64,000 bases of DNA from Thermococcus sp. LS1 (GCF_012027395.1 NZ_SNUJ01000001.1:310001-374000); one strand, 5' to 3'. Positions 1-9,756 are shown, numbered from the stretch's first letter. Notes: a model not told the origin generated them from the sequence alone. Program-made: numbers and translations.

Positions 1-1
1 G

Positions 2-1543
2 GCAATACCTCTCGGCTTCTACACGCCGGACGAGGTTATCCAGAAGGCCATAGGAAGGCTCTGGAGCATAAATTATGAAGGATTCAACGCGTTCTATCTG
101 CCTGCACTCCGCCGGATGGAATACCTCCCCGAGTTCTTCAAAATAATCGAGCGCTATGGCTTTGAGGCAGTCTACCTCGGCAACTCAAAGATTCTGGTCA
201 GGGAGTACCGCTACTTCGTGAGAATTTTAAGGGAACTCCGCGAGAGGTTTCCGAACATCATGATAATTGCCGATTTGGAGCCATTCTTCTATCCGCTGGC
301 AGTTTACCTCGGTGTTGATGCCTTTGACACCCGCTCGCTCAAGCTCTACGACTTTGAGGGCAAGGCCTTCACTCAGTACAGCCCCTTCATCTGGAGGGAA
401 GGCGAGAACTCTCTTGACTTCGCCCGTGAGACAATCCTTCTCGTCAGAAAGGCCCTCGAAGAAGGAAAGCTCCGCTATCTGGTTGAGAACTTCTTCCCGA
501 CGCAGTACAACGCTGGCATTCTCAGAATAGCCGACCTAGAGCACGGCGATTACCTCGAAAAATACACGCCGATCCAGAAGGAGACGGTCTACTTCATCAG
601 CGACGCCTCGATAAGGAGACCTGAAGTGAAGCGCTGGCACTCCCGCGTGGTTGAGCGCTTCGTCCCGCCGGAAAACACCGAGCTACTTCTCCTCTTCCCC
701 TGCTCGGCCAAGAAGCCCTATTCATTCTCGCGCTCCCACACGCTCTACCGCAAAGCTGTGAAAGAGGCGCTCGGCTCTGGCATTGCCAAAGTCCACGAGC
801 TTATCCTTACCTCACCCTTCGGCGTCGTCCCGAGAGAGTGGGAGTGGCTGGCTAAGTACGACATAGTCGTCACCGGCCACTGGAGTGAGGAAGAGATTAA
901 ACCAGCGGCAGAACTCCTCGCGAAGACGCTGGAGAAGTACCCGAAGGACGTTCCGATAATAGCTCACCTCGACGAGGCCTACGTCGAGATAGCCAAGATA
1001 GCCGCTGAAATGACAGGCAGGGAGATAATCTTCACCCGTGTTGAGAACGGGACCACGAGCAAGGAGAGTCTCAGGTCACTGACTGAAACCCTCAGGGAGT
1101 TCAAGCTTGAGGGAACCAAGGAGGATAGGACATACCGCTACTTCGAGGGCATAAGGAAGGTCTTTGACTTCTATTTTGGTATTGGCGCTGGAGAAGCCGT
1201 CCTGCCGGATAAAGGCCAGGTTAAGGGCTCCAAGATGCTTCGCCTCTTCGTCGACGGCCAGCAGACGGGAACTTACAAGGACGGCGTGATAAGCGTGACG
1301 CCCTTCGGCATGCAGAGGATTTATGATGCAACCAAGTCCTACTGGGTGAAGATAGACTTCGACCTTCGCGGTGATGTCTTCGCAGTGGGTGTTGGCGAAG
1401 CCGATGAGAAAATCCGCCCGGACGATATAGTGGGTATCGTCAGGGACGAGAAGGTCGTCGGTGTCGGCAAGGCCGTCCTCAGTGGCGAGGAGATGGTCAG
1501 GGCTAAGAAGGGCGTTGCCGTGAAGGTAAGGAAGAGGGCATAG
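2..1543 (+). CDS. arcS: archaeosine synthase ArcS (TgtA2), 5' end missing
   Basis: The frame is already open at the first base, so the true start lies outside the window; about 514 residues are visible of a family usually near 580. ArcS acts in making archaeosine at position 15 of the tRNA D-loop, converting the preQ0 base that TGT inserts. The middle carries the ArcS signature PCSAKKPYSFSRSH, and the last 80 residues form a PUA RNA-binding domain ending in a basic tail. The N-terminal part resembles a catalytically decayed TGT barrel. The next gene starts 3 bases after the stop. Identification rests on the signature motif and domain order. Confidence 0.87.
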   Translation, partial: AIPLGFYTPDEVIQKAIGRLWSINYEGFNAFYLPALRRMEYLPEFFKIIERYGFEAVYLGNSKILVREYRYFVRILRELRERFPNIMIIADLEPFFYPLAVYLGVDAFDTRSLKLYDFEGKAFTQYSPFIWREGENSLDFARETILLVRKALEEGKLRYLVENFFPTQYNAGILRIADLEHGDYLEKYTPIQKETVYFISDASIRRPEVKRWHSRVVERFVPPENTELLLLFPCSAKKPYSFSRSHTLYRKAVKEALGSGIAKVHELILTSPFGVVPREWEWLAKYDIVVTGHWSEEEIKPAAELLAKTLEKYPKDVPIIAHLDEAYVEIAKIAAEMTGREIIFTRVENGTTSKESLRSLTETLREFKLEGTKEDRTYRYFEGIRKVFDFYFGIGAGEAVLPDKGQVKGSKMLRLFVDGQQTGTYKDGVISVTPFGMQRIYDATKSYWVKIDFDLRGDVFAVGVGEADEKIRPDDIVGIVRDEKVVGVGKAVLSGEEMVRAKKGVAVKVRKRA

Positions 1544-1545
1544 CT

Positions 1546-2604
1546 ATGAGGAGGGCCATTGGACTGCTTTTCTTAGCCCTGGCAGTTCTCGCCCCTCTTC
1601 CTCAGGCTTCTGCAGGGTACAACGGGGCCGAAAAGCTGGAGTTTGATGTGGTCGTCATCTCAGGCGATTCAGCTATCCTTTCGGTGACTTACACAACGTA
1701 CTCCCCCTCCATGAGCGGTTCGCTCGTCCCCACCGTCTGTTGTCTGAGCTTCAACTTCTACGCCAACTCCAGCGGGACATACCTAATAGACGAATCATGG
1801 GAGAAGCCAGTGGTTCACTGGTACAGGGGTTTCTACTACGTCTTCATCACCCCAACAATCGGAAACAACTCACTTGAAGTCTTCCGTCTGGGGGAGGACT
1901 GCTTTGAGAGGGTCACCACGATAAGGCCGGAGATTGAGGACTATCAGATGGACTTCGCCATCGCGATGCCCTACCTCGTGGTCAGGGTTGCGCCGTGGAA
2001 GCTCGTGGCGATAAACATCGCCAAGAACGTGACGGTCGATACGCTGGACCTGACCAGAGCGGAGAACGGAGCCTACTTCAAGGGCGTGACCATCGTTAAG
2101 GAGGGGAGCAGAACCCGCCTCGTCGGGGATAACCCGGAAAGTCCACCATCCCCCCTTAAGCCGGACCTGCGGGACGGAAACCTTATCGTAGCCCTGGGCA
2201 GGGGGAAGGTTTCCATACCCCTGGAAAGGCTCAGACCCTACCTCTGGAGCGAGGAGGAGGCGGAACATATCAGAGTTTACCCGCTGGAAAGTGGCATTTT
2301 GATGATCCCTCCCGATGTGATGCACTATTTCGCGCCCGATGCGAACTCCACCGGCGAGCTCCTCATCTTTGGGAACGAGAAAGTCCCTGTGCGTTCGATT
2401 TCAGCGGTTTACGTCATCCACTACAACGGGACTTTGAAGGCGTTCAAGCTTGGAGAGCCCGCGGGCAGCGGGTTCATTGTGAATGCCGAGAACGTGTCGT
2501 TCAGAGCCTGTCATCCCCCGGAGACGCATGAAGTCGCCTTCTGGACTGCCGTCATTCTCCTGGCCGTCATAGGGTTCGTGGGGTTCTTCGTGGTGAAGAA
2601 ATGA
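1546..2604 (+). CDS. exported membrane-anchored protein of unknown function
   Basis: This 352-residue protein has a classical signal peptide (MRRAIGLLFLALAVLAPLP, cleavage probably near ASAGY) and a single hydrophobic segment at the extreme C-terminus (AFWTAVILLAVIGFVGFFVV) followed by two lysines. The bulk is therefore predicted to face outside the cell, anchored at its C-terminus. Several NxS/T sequons and short beta-rich segments fit a surface beta-propeller or beta-sandwich, but I recognise no family. Its start lies 3 bases after the arcS stop, so the two are probably cotranscribed; no functional link is evident. Confidence 0.8.
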   Translation: MRRAIGLLFLALAVLAPLPQASAGYNGAEKLEFDVVVISGDSAILSVTYTTYSPSMSGSLVPTVCCLSFNFYANSSGTYLIDESWEKPVVHWYRGFYYVFITPTIGNNSLEVFRLGEDCFERVTTIRPEIEDYQMDFAIAMPYLVVRVAPWKLVAINIAKNVTVDTLDLTRAENGAYFKGVTIVKEGSRTRLVGDNPESPPSPLKPDLRDGNLIVALGRGKVSIPLERLRPYLWSEEEAEHIRVYPLESGILMIPPDVMHYFAPDANSTGELLIFGNEKVPVRSISAVYVIHYNGTLKAFKLGEPAGSGFIVNAENVSFRACHPPETHEVAFWTAVILLAVIGFVGFFVVKK

Positions 2605-2641
2605 GAGAAAACGCTAAAAAGCCCACCTAATATTCTCAAAC

Positions 2642-2938
2642 ATGCCCAAGCACTTCAAGAAGGGCGTCAAGAGGGAGCACCACTTTCTCAAAGGCCTTGA
2701 AAAGCTCCTCGAAGAGATAGCTCAGATTCCCGGAGTTAAGAAGGTGATCCCAGGCAGGATATATGCGAGTGACTCAAGGGGCTTCGAGATAAAGGTCTCG
2801 CGGGAAACGACCACCGGGTTGAAGCTGATAGCGAAGAGCGATGGATCAGTTCAGGATGTCTTTCTTGTCGTTGACAAGGCTGACAGGGAGAGAGTCTGGA
2901 AGGAAATCGAGAAGCTGAGTGATGAGTGGAAAAATTAA
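2642..2938 (+). CDS. DUF2103 family protein
   Basis: This 98-residue protein is basic at the N-terminus (MPKHFKKGVKREHHF) and has an alpha/beta body containing IPGVKKVIPGRIYASDSRG. It matches my recollection of the archaeal DUF2103 family, listed as a predicted metal-binding or nucleic-acid-related protein; no function has been shown that I know of. A run of adenines follows the stop. It lies 37 bases after the preceding gene and may have its own promoter in the short AT-rich gap. Confidence 0.75.
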   Translation: MPKHFKKGVKREHHFLKGLEKLLEEIAQIPGVKKVIPGRIYASDSRGFEIKVSRETTTGLKLIAKSDGSVQDVFLVVDKADRERVWKEIEKLSDEWKN

Positions 2939-2954
2939 AAATAACGGCTTCAAC

Positions 2955-3395
2955 TCATCCAATGTACACCAGCTTAGCATTTATAGTAACATCCTTAGAT
3001 GAAATCAGCGAGAATGTGTTGTCGAGCACTAGATAGTAGGTACCACCACCATAGAGATTAACAGTAGTATACACCTTTGTCACTTGACCACTATTGTACA
3101 CTACTCTTCCATTCGAATCGACAATTTTGACAATAATGTCATCTCCGGAGCCTCCTTTAGCCTCAAACTCCAATTTAACCCTGACATCACTGGCATCATA
3201 AGGGACACTAAAACTGAATTTTCGTGTAGTTCCAGGATCCACAGTATATGTGCCACTAGCTATAGTTATAGTCCTCTCATGAGGCACAGCTTCTTGAACC
3301 GTCTCTGGAGCAAAAGCCATCAAACCCAAAAGTACTATCACTATAATGCCTATCACAGCTCCTACTCCAATTAGGAGTTTTTTCGTCTGCACCAT
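2955..3395 (-). CDS. membrane-anchored GOLD/emp24-like beta-sandwich protein
   Basis: The start is set at 3395, where GGTGGTACC precedes the ATG; the frame extends upstream without a ribosome binding site. The 146-residue product has an N-terminal membrane segment (LLIGVGAVIGIIVIVLLGLMAF), then a roughly 110-residue beta-rich domain. Its end, YYLVLDNTFSLISSKDVTIN, closely resembles the closing strands of eukaryotic GOLD domains (SEC14L and p24 proteins have FDNTYSxxxxKxV). The domain would face outside. The gene and its flanks are clearly more AT-rich than the surroundings, which suggests recent acquisition. A PPC-like fold is the alternative. Confidence 0.72.
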   Translation of the reverse strand: MVQTKKLLIGVGAVIGIIVIVLLGLMAFAPETVQEAVPHERTITIASGTYTVDPGTTRKFSFSVPYDASDVRVKLEFEAKGGSGDDIIVKIVDSNGRVVYNSGQVTKVYTTVNLYGGGTYYLVLDNTFSLISSKDVTINAKLVYIG

Positions 3396-3520
3396 GGTAC
3401 CACCCACATTACTATGACTATTTAGTTTAAAAAAGTTTCCACAATAATACAAAGTAGTAATGATCTAGTGACAGAGAACAAAAGAACATACAAGCGGACA
3501 GAAAAATAGTCCAAAGCCTA

Positions 3521-4156
3521 TTAAATCTCTCCCTTCCCCTCGAAAAACGCCTCCAGCTCCTCGTCGCTGATGTCTTCAGCATCATCGATGTATCCAAGAT
3601 TTTTCTTCTGAAGGTCTATCAGCCCGGGAGTTAGAAGGAGCTTTCCGTCCAGCTTCGGTATCGCATAGTGCAGCGTTATCTCACTGAATTCGTCGAGCTT
3701 TATCGTCGGGTTCTCCTCGTACTCAATCTCCTCCAGCTTTTTACCGTCTGCTATGAGCTTGGCAACTATCGAAGCGCCATCTATGGAGTACTGCGGCTTT
3801 CCTATGTGGCGAACCTTCACTCCCTCCATGCGCGAGGTTATGAATTCCTTCGTCCTTCCGCGGGGCACGGCATCGCCGAGGATTCCACCGACTACTATCA
3901 TGGTGTCCTCGTCGATGTCCTCGGGCTTGAGCTCCTCCTCGGCCTGGAGGTCAAGGACAATAATTTTCGAGCGGTCAAAGGGAAACTTTGTAACGCTCTC
4001 CGTGATGACGTTCCCGAGCTTTGCCAACCTCTCGCGCTCATCCTCGCGAACGTTGGTGAATATCAGCCTGTCTCCCCACCACTTCGCAACGTGGCTGTAC
4101 TCCAGCCAGAGCCAGTCACTTATCTCTTCAAGATGCTCGATGATCAGGTACGGCAT
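3521..4156 (-). CDS. Sfm1/DUF431-type SPOUT methyltransferase
   Basis: The start is placed at 4156 (GAGAGGA before ATG), giving 211 residues beginning MPYLIIEHLEE. The sequence follows the DUF431 family, which includes yeast Sfm1: LIIEHLEE...WLEYSH near the N-terminus and VVGGILGDAVPRGRTKE in the middle, the SPOUT SAM-binding knot region. Yeast Sfm1 methylates an arginine of ribosomal protein Rps3; the archaeal substrate is unknown and could be a protein or an RNA. It is divergent from the next methyltransferase gene across 100 bases. Confidence 0.82.
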   Translation of the reverse strand: MPYLIIEHLEEISDWLWLEYSHVAKWWGDRLIFTNVREDERERLAKLGNVITESVTKFPFDRSKIIVLDLQAEEELKPEDIDEDTMIVVGGILGDAVPRGRTKEFITSRMEGVKVRHIGKPQYSIDGASIVAKLIADGKKLEEIEYEENPTIKLDEFSEITLHYAIPKLDGKLLLTPGLIDLQKKNLGYIDDAEDISDEELEAFFEGKGEI

Positions 4157-4256
4157 TCCTCTCACCGAGGGGGCTAAGGCCGAGCCTCTTAAAAGCCTTG
4201 CTTGTAGGCAAGAATGTCCAGCAACGGTTTTAAGCACAAAAACTCCAGCAAATCCC

Positions 4257-4868
4257 ATGAGCTTTCGGGAGAAGTACGCCAGACTTGGGGAACGCTATAA
4301 CTTCCTCGAAAAACCCCTCGACAGGTTCTTCTGCCCGCTGAGACAAAAGGCCATAAGCTTTGTTAAGGGAAAAACTCTTGAGATAGGCGTCGGCGTTGGC
4401 AAGACCCTTCCCTATTACCCTCCCAACGTCGAGCTCCATGCAGTCGACGCCGTGCCTGAGATGGTCAAGATAGCAGAGAAGAAGGCCAGAGAACTCGGTC
4501 TGAACGCCCGATTTTATGTCATGGACGCTGAAAAACTGGAGTTTCCAAGCGAAAGTTTCGATACTGTGATTTCATCCTTTGTCTTCTGCACTGTGCCGAA
4601 TCCAGAAAAGGCTATGAAAGAGATTTACCGAGTCTTAAAGCCCGGCGGCAGGGCAATATTTTTGGAACACACGAAGAGCGAGTGTGAGCTCTTAAACTGG
4701 CTGTTTTTAAAGCCTCTGGACCTCTTCCTCGGCTGGCTCATAGAGGACAACACTCTAAGGGAGACGCACAAGCTCGTTAGAAAATACTTTAAAGTCGAGC
4801 ACGAGGAAAGCAACTACAGGGGCATAGTCAGGCTCATAGTGGCAAGAAAAGAACGGTCCTCAAGGTAA
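4257..4868 (+). CDS. class I SAM-dependent methyltransferase, UbiE/Methyltransf_11 type
   Basis: This 203-residue protein has a class I methyltransferase core: motif I LEIGVGVGKTLPYYP at about residues 43-57, the acidic motif II VDAVPEM, FDTVISSFVFCTVPN (motif IV) and VLKPGGRAIFLEH (motif VI). The pattern is that of small-molecule or lipid methyltransferases related to phosphatidylethanolamine and menaquinone methylases; the substrate cannot be read from the sequence. The ATG at 4257 is favoured because the core begins shortly after it. The gene stands alone and is followed by tRNA-Gly. Confidence 0.8.
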   Translation: MSFREKYARLGERYNFLEKPLDRFFCPLRQKAISFVKGKTLEIGVGVGKTLPYYPPNVELHAVDAVPEMVKIAEKKARELGLNARFYVMDAEKLEFPSESFDTVISSFVFCTVPNPEKAMKEIYRVLKPGGRAIFLEHTKSECELLNWLFLKPLDLFLGWLIEDNTLRETHKLVRKYFKVEHEESNYRGIVRLIVARKERSSR

Positions 4869-4903
4869 AGCTTTTAAATTCCGGGTTGCTTATTATTAAC
4901 CGC

Positions 4904-4978
4904 GCGGTGGTAGTCTAGCCTGGTCTAGGACACCGGCCTCCCAAGCCGGTGACCCGGGTTCAAATCCCGGCCACCGCA
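4904..4978 (+). tRNA. tRNA-Gly (anticodon CCC)
   Basis: Acceptor stem GCGGTGG pairs with CCACCGC, the anticodon arm is CCGGC-CTCCCAA-GCCGG (anticodon CCC), and the T arm is CCGGG-TTCAAAT-CCCGG. The discriminator base is A at 4978 and an encoded CCA follows at 4979-4981. An AT-rich box (CTTTTAAAT near 4871) fits an archaeal TATA element. No intron is visible. Confidence 0.96.
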
Positions 4979-5215
4979 CCATCCTTCTTAGCTGTTATTG
5001 CAACAGCGTCGATTCTTCAATCCTCGGTTCTCCCGACATTAGTCGAATTGCAGTTGCACCTTTCTAGTTCATTCTTGGCAAAATAAAAAATTCATATCCA
5101 AAAAATCAAGTTAAAACCTGAATAGATTCAAGACTTGATATTACATATAGCAAAGGTTATATAATTGAATCTCATATCATTGGAAGATTAAGTGTGATGC
5201 CCAAGGGGTGATACC

Positions 5216-7936
5216 ATGAAAAAAGTCCAAGCTGCGTTCTTGATGATGTTTTTATTGTTTGCAGTCATGCCTGCAAGGTACGGGCTGCTCAGTGCACAGC
5301 CGCTCTATGCGGAAGTGTGGGTCAATGACGATGCTCCTGCTGACTGGTATGGAGGCAACCACGTCGCCACACTGCAAGAAGCCGTCTCTCTCGTTGCTGA
5401 AAACGGGATAATCCACGTTCTTCCTGGAGAATACTACGAAGATGAACCGATCGAGATCTCCAAACCTGTAACAATAATTGGCTACGAGTTCCCAATAATT
5501 GATGGTATCATAGATATACAGAACACCCAGAACATTCTCATCACCGGCCTTAACTTCACGAGTACAGACATCTGGTACGCGATTTACCTCTACAACGTTA
5601 CCAACGTCGTTATAAAAGGAAACCAGTTCGGTCCCCTAGACGATGGATACGGAGTGTATTCTGAGTACGTGCAGAACCTAGAGATAATGGATAATGTGTT
5701 CCTTGAGAACTATGAGGCCGCGGTCTATGCTGAGTACGTATGGGGCCTCACCATTGAGGGGAACGAGTTCGTAGAAAACGGAGAGAGCGACTACGGGGCA
5801 ATCTACATGTATGAGACCAGCATGGCGACCATAAGGGGAAACGCCTTCTCAAACAACTATTACCAAGACATCTACATAGATTGGGCCGTTTCGTTTTTGG
5901 TCATAGAGAACAACACCTTCATCGCGAATCCTGACTACAATGACTACTGCATTTACGCCTATTCTCTCACGGAAACGACGATCAGGAACAACGTAATCTC
6001 GGGGTATGAGTTTGGGATTTACATCTACTACTCGGCCAACAACGTGATAGATGGAAACCTTATTACCAACAGCGTTTCGAGAGGAATCTACGTTGGATGG
6101 TCCAGCAACCACCTTATCAAGTACAACGTAATTGAGAACACGACAGGCTCCTATGAGCCTCTGGGAGCGTACCTGTACTACTCAGACTACTCCAAGTTCG
6201 AAGGGAACTACATCAAAAACGCCAATCACTCTGGAGTCAGAATGGAATATATAAAGAATGTTACCCTCTTTGAGATACCTTCCGTTGATTATCAATGGCT
6301 GGAACTAGACCCCGCAGACGCCGACGTTGTAATAACCGGCGACGACCACGATATTTACTATGACACAGGCGATTATTACGCACTACCCTTCACGTTCCCG
6401 TTCTTCGGGAGGAACATAACGGCCATAGACGTCAACACCAATGGATTAATAGAACTCCTGGAGAACGGGGAGAGCTGCAACGAGTGCGATGACTACAACA
6501 CCCACATAGACAAAGACCATTTCGGTCACATGGATGCAATATTTGCCCTCAACGATGACCTAGCTGCAGTCGGCGACGGATACGTTGCCATATACAACCT
6601 CACGGACAGGGTTGTCATTGACTACTACGTTATAACATACCCTGACTGGGACTATTATGGATTTATTTCGGACTGGAGCGGCGACTTCAACATCACGGAC
6701 TACTACCTCCGCTTCCAGGTGATACTCTATGAAGATGGCAGGGTAAGGTGGAACATAAAGGACTTCAAGCCCCTGATGAACTACGGTGACTACTGGGTCG
6801 GGGTATATGCCCAGGAGGAGAATATGGAAGGAGTTGCCAGCGACCTCCTCTACGGATTTAACCTTGGAGGCGGGAAGTCCTATGAGTTCTCCGGTTCCTC
6901 CGGAGAGCCCATGAAGAACGACGTTGTTTCGTACAACATCATCGAAAACGGAACCTACCGGGGCATCTACGTCAGGGAGTCCGGTAGCGTTCTGATAAAG
7001 GGCAACGACATCTCAAAGTTCGGAGACAGTATACTGCTTATGGGCTCAACAAACGTGGATATCCTGGGCAACTACATACACGATTCAGAGTACGGGATAT
7101 CCTCCCAGAGCAGCGACATGGTGGAAATCCACCACAACAGCATAACGGGCAACGACGTTGGTGTCTATAACCCATTGGAACCCTGGATCAATGCAACCCT
7201 CAACTGGTGGGGAGCCCCAGATGGACCGAGTGCCATAGAGGGAGCCACCTACACGGGTACAACCCCCACGGGAAGCGGGGACAGCGTCAGCGATTACGTT
7301 TACTTTGACCCCTGGCTAACCACGGATCCGGGCCTCGCGGCCAAAATTGAGTTCTCATCCCTTCGCGTTACCCCAACGTCAGTAAATCCGGGGGATCCGG
7401 TTACGGTCTCAGCCATGGTAGAGAACGTCGGCACGCTCCTTGGAGAGTACACTGCGGAACTGAAGATCGACGGAACCGTTACTGAGGTATCGACCGGGCT
7501 CGTTATTCCAGGAGATTTAATCGATGTCGTCTTCACACCGGTGTTCAACGAGAAGGGAACTTACGAGGTCACAATAGACGGTCTCCCACCAATCAAAGTC
7601 TACATTGGCGTCGAATCCAGACTCGCGACCTATAATGCCCTCTACCAGATGGCAATAATCTGGACGAACCTGTTCTTCGCGGCCAGCGATGACTTCAACG
7701 AGCTTTACCTCCAAGCCCAGGAAAGCGGAGTGGACAATGAGACCCTCTCTCTTGCAATGGAGACCTACGAGAACGCCACAGAAGTGATCCTCCACGCCTG
7801 GAACGAGGAAGACTTGGAGCACCTGCGCAGAACACTTTGGAACATGAGGGGAGTGATTCCGAGGGTTTACGAGATAAGGGATGCTTACCTAAAAGTCAAA
7901 GAGGCAATCTCAATACTTGAGTCGGCCATGAGTTGA
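5216..7936 (+). CDS. secreted parallel beta-helix (NosD/PbH1-like) surface protein
   Basis: The 906-residue product starts with a signal peptide (MKKVQAAFLMMFLLFAVMP). Residues 30-380 are parallel beta-helix repeats with many NNV/GNxF/NxI turns, as in NosD-type carbohydrate-binding or polysaccharide-cleaving folds. Residues about 385-570 hold a beta-sandwich with the pattern LPFTFPFFGRNITAIDVNTNG seen in surface domains. More beta-helix repeats follow to about 700, then a CARDB-like domain (SSLRVTPTSVNPGDPVTVSA), and the last 100 residues are helical. No membrane anchor is visible, so it may be released or bound to the S-layer. The upstream 230 bases are AT-rich and hold the promoter; GGGGTGATACC precedes the ATG. 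Confidence 0.85.
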   Translation: MKKVQAAFLMMFLLFAVMPARYGLLSAQPLYAEVWVNDDAPADWYGGNHVATLQEAVSLVAENGIIHVLPGEYYEDEPIEISKPVTIIGYEFPIIDGIIDIQNTQNILITGLNFTSTDIWYAIYLYNVTNVVIKGNQFGPLDDGYGVYSEYVQNLEIMDNVFLENYEAAVYAEYVWGLTIEGNEFVENGESDYGAIYMYETSMATIRGNAFSNNYYQDIYIDWAVSFLVIENNTFIANPDYNDYCIYAYSLTETTIRNNVISGYEFGIYIYYSANNVIDGNLITNSVSRGIYVGWSSNHLIKYNVIENTTGSYEPLGAYLYYSDYSKFEGNYIKNANHSGVRMEYIKNVTLFEIPSVDYQWLELDPADADVVITGDDHDIYYDTGDYYALPFTFPFFGRNITAIDVNTNGLIELLENGESCNECDDYNTHIDKDHFGHMDAIFALNDDLAAVGDGYVAIYNLTDRVVIDYYVITYPDWDYYGFISDWSGDFNITDYYLRFQVILYEDGRVRWNIKDFKPLMNYGDYWVGVYAQEENMEGVASDLLYGFNLGGGKSYEFSGSSGEPMKNDVVSYNIIENGTYRGIYVRESGSVLIKGNDISKFGDSILLMGSTNVDILGNYIHDSEYGISSQSSDMVEIHHNSITGNDVGVYNPLEPWINATLNWWGAPDGPSAIEGATYTGTTPTGSGDSVSDYVYFDPWLTTDPGLAAKIEFSSLRVTPTSVNPGDPVTVSAMVENVGTLLGEYTAELKIDGTVTEVSTGLVIPGDLIDVVFTPVFNEKGTYEVTIDGLPPIKVYIGVESRLATYNALYQMAIIWTNLFFAASDDFNELYLQAQESGVDNETLSLAMETYENATEVILHAWNEEDLEHLRRTLWNMRGVIPRVYEIRDAYLKVKEAISILESAMS

Positions 7937-8006
7937 TGCCCTTTCCTTTATTTATTGGTTCCAGCAAGCTAAAATAAAGACTAAAATAAAGAAGTGAAAA
8001 AAGGAT

Positions 8007-8432
8007 TCACTTCAGCTTCTCGAGGATTATGGCCGGGCAAACCTTGGTGACGCCGTTGAGTTTACCTATCCTGTTGGAGATTATGTCCGAAAGGTCCTCT
8101 CCGTCCTTGGCCCAGACCTCGGCCATTATCATGTGGTCGCCGCTCGTGAGGTAGACGTTCCTCACGAACTCGAACTCCTTGAGCTTGTTTGCGACCTCGA
8201 ATATCTTCTCGGGGAGTGTGTCAACCCCGGTAAGGCTGACGAGGTTGTAACCGAGCTTCGACGGATCAACCACGATGGTGTACTGTCGTATAACCCCTGC
8301 CTCCTCGAGAGCCTTGACCCTCTTCCTGACGGCCGTCTCGCTGATGCCCAGTACCTTCGCTATCTCCGTGAACGGAGTGCGGGCATCTTTGGTGAGCATG
8401 TCGATTATAATCTTGTCCCTTTCATCAAGCAT
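8007..8432 (-). CDS. lrpA: Lrp/AsnC family transcription regulator LrpA
   Basis: The start at 8432 is preceded by GAGGTGATGAAAAA and gives 141 residues. The N-terminal helix-turn-helix ([23 protein letters not shown], residues about 16-38) is followed by the RAM effector-binding domain with the GVDTLPEK and [12 protein letters not shown] segments. It closely resembles Pyrococcus furiosus LrpA, an octamer that represses its own promoter. A TATA-like element and a small inverted repeat lie just upstream (separate entry), as expected for autoregulation. Other target genes cannot be inferred here. Confidence 0.9.
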   Translation of the reverse strand: MLDERDKIIIDMLTKDARTPFTEIAKVLGISETAVRKRVKALEEAGVIRQYTIVVDPSKLGYNLVSLTGVDTLPEKIFEVANKLKEFEFVRNVYLTSGDHMIMAEVWAKDGEDLSDIISNRIGKLNGVTKVCPAIILEKLK

Positions 8433-8465
8433 TTTTTCATCACCTCTATCCAATGTTATGCAGAC

Positions 8466-8489
8466 CAAGTATATTAAGTTTTTGAACTT
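8466..8489 (-). promoter_or_regulatory. lrpA promoter with inverted repeat
   Basis: On the minus strand CTTAATATAC (8478-8469) is a TATA-like box about 37 bases before the lrpA start. It overlaps the inverted repeat AAGTT-tttg-AACTT (8476-8489). A palindrome on the TATA box would suit autorepression, known for P. furiosus LrpA, but binding here is inference. Confidence 0.5.
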
Positions 8490-8502
8490 ATCGGTTCTAA
8501 AG

Positions 8503-9756
8503 CTAAACCTTGAGTTTAAGTTTGACAACCACTTCAACGTGGGGAGTGTGAGGGAACATGTCGAGACCAACTGCCCCTTCCACAGAGTACTTTCCGGACA
8601 GCTCCTCCAAGTTCAGTTTAAGGGTCTTTGGATTGCAGGAGACGTAAACGATGGTCTGCGGTTCATCTTTTAAGATTTTCCTAATCAGCTTTGGATGCAA
8701 GCCCGCTCTCGGCGGATCGAGGATTATCGTGTCGTATTTCGCCAAGTTCTCGACGTCTTTGTCCTCTCCAACCACAAAGGTTGCATCAACTCTGTTCAGC
8801 TCCGCGTTCCTGTTGGCCATCTCCACCGCGAAGGGGTTAATCTCGATGCCCTCAACGGTAAAGCCCCTCTTCGCAAGGTAAACGCCAAAGGTTCCGACGC
8901 CCGAATACAGATCGAGAACCCTCTCACCCTCTACAAGTTTGGAAACCTCCCTGACCAGGTTGACGGCCTGATAGCTGTTGGTCTGGAAGAAGCTGTTGGG
9001 GTGGATGAGATATGTAACATCGTCCAGCCTCTCGCGTATGAACTCGCCCTTCCAGAAGCGCTCTACATCGCCGTAGGAGACATCGCTTGGTGTCCTGTTC
9101 ACGCTCCAGTAGATGGAATCGGCGTAGTCAAAGTAGCTGGGAAACTCCGCCGGGAGGGTCCCCTCAGAGGTCACGAGGTTCACCATGAGCTCGCCCGTAA
9201 ACTTGCCCTCGCGAATAACTACATACCTCAGAAAGCCCTTGTTTTTGCCTATCTCATAGAGGCTCGGCTTGTGGTCCTCTATAAACTCCCTGAGCGAAAG
9301 GAGAACTTTCCTGCTGGTTTTTCCAAAGACGGGACACTCCTCGATGTCCACGACGTTCCACCAGGTGCCCCGCCTTCTGAAGCCAATTCCGTTTGTCGAA
9401 ATGACAACATCAATACGATTTCTGTGGCCATATATCTCCGGTGAAGGAATAACTTCGACATCAAAACCAAGAATCTCCAAAAGCTTGTCGGATTTGAACT
9501 TCAGCTGCTCATCGTATGGAAGGTGCTGCAAGAGACAGCCGCCGCAGGTTCCAAAATACGGGCACTTTGGCTCGGTTCGAATCTCAGAAGGCTCAACTAC
9601 CTCATAGTCGGTTGCTATCAGGGTTTTTTTCTTTCTCCTCCACCGCCTAACTTCGACGAGGTCGCCTGGAGCGGTGAATGGAACGTGAATTTCCCGTTTA
9701 TCCAGCCTGACGACACCCAGCCCTTCCAAATCTAGTCTCTCAACGACTCCCCTCAT
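8503..9756 (-). CDS. RumA/TrmA-type RNA m5U methyltransferase with TRAM domain
   Basis: The start at 9756 has GAAGGAG before it and gives 417 residues. A short TRAM domain ([18 protein letters not shown]) is followed by an iron-sulfur cluster motif [10 protein letters not shown] and a later CPVF cysteine. The methyltransferase core shows [33 protein letters not shown] and the catalytic YVSCNPKT. The enzyme forms 5-methyluridine in RNA. Thermococcales have two such paralogues, one for tRNA U54 and one for 23S rRNA; I cannot decide which this is. It was probably acquired from bacteria early in the order, according to published work. Confidence 0.88.
   Translation of the reverse strand: MRGVVERLDLEGLGVVRLDKREIHVPFTAPGDLVEVRRWRRKKKTLIATDYEVVEPSEIRTEPKCPYFGTCGGCLLQHLPYDEQLKFKSDKLLEILGFDVEVIPSPEIYGHRNRIDVVISTNGIGFRRRGTWWNVVDIEECPVFGKTSRKVLLSLREFIEDHKPSLYEIGKNKGFLRYVVIREGKFTGELMVNLVTSEGTLPAEFPSYFDYADSIYWSVNRTPSDVSYGDVERFWKGEFIRERLDDVTYLIHPNSFFQTNSYQAVNLVREVSKLVEGERVLDLYSGVGTFGVYLAKRGFTVEGIEINPFAVEMANRNAELNRVDATFVVGEDKDVENLAKYDTIILDPPRAGLHPKLIRKILKDEPQTIVYVSCNPKTLKLNLEELSGKYSVEGAVGLDMFPHTPHVEVVVKLKLKV

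Noticed and set aside
4982-5215. Possible small RNA between tRNA-Gly and the beta-helix gene
   Set aside because: No C/D or H/ACA boxes or stable hairpin seen; it appears to be only an AT-rich promoter region.
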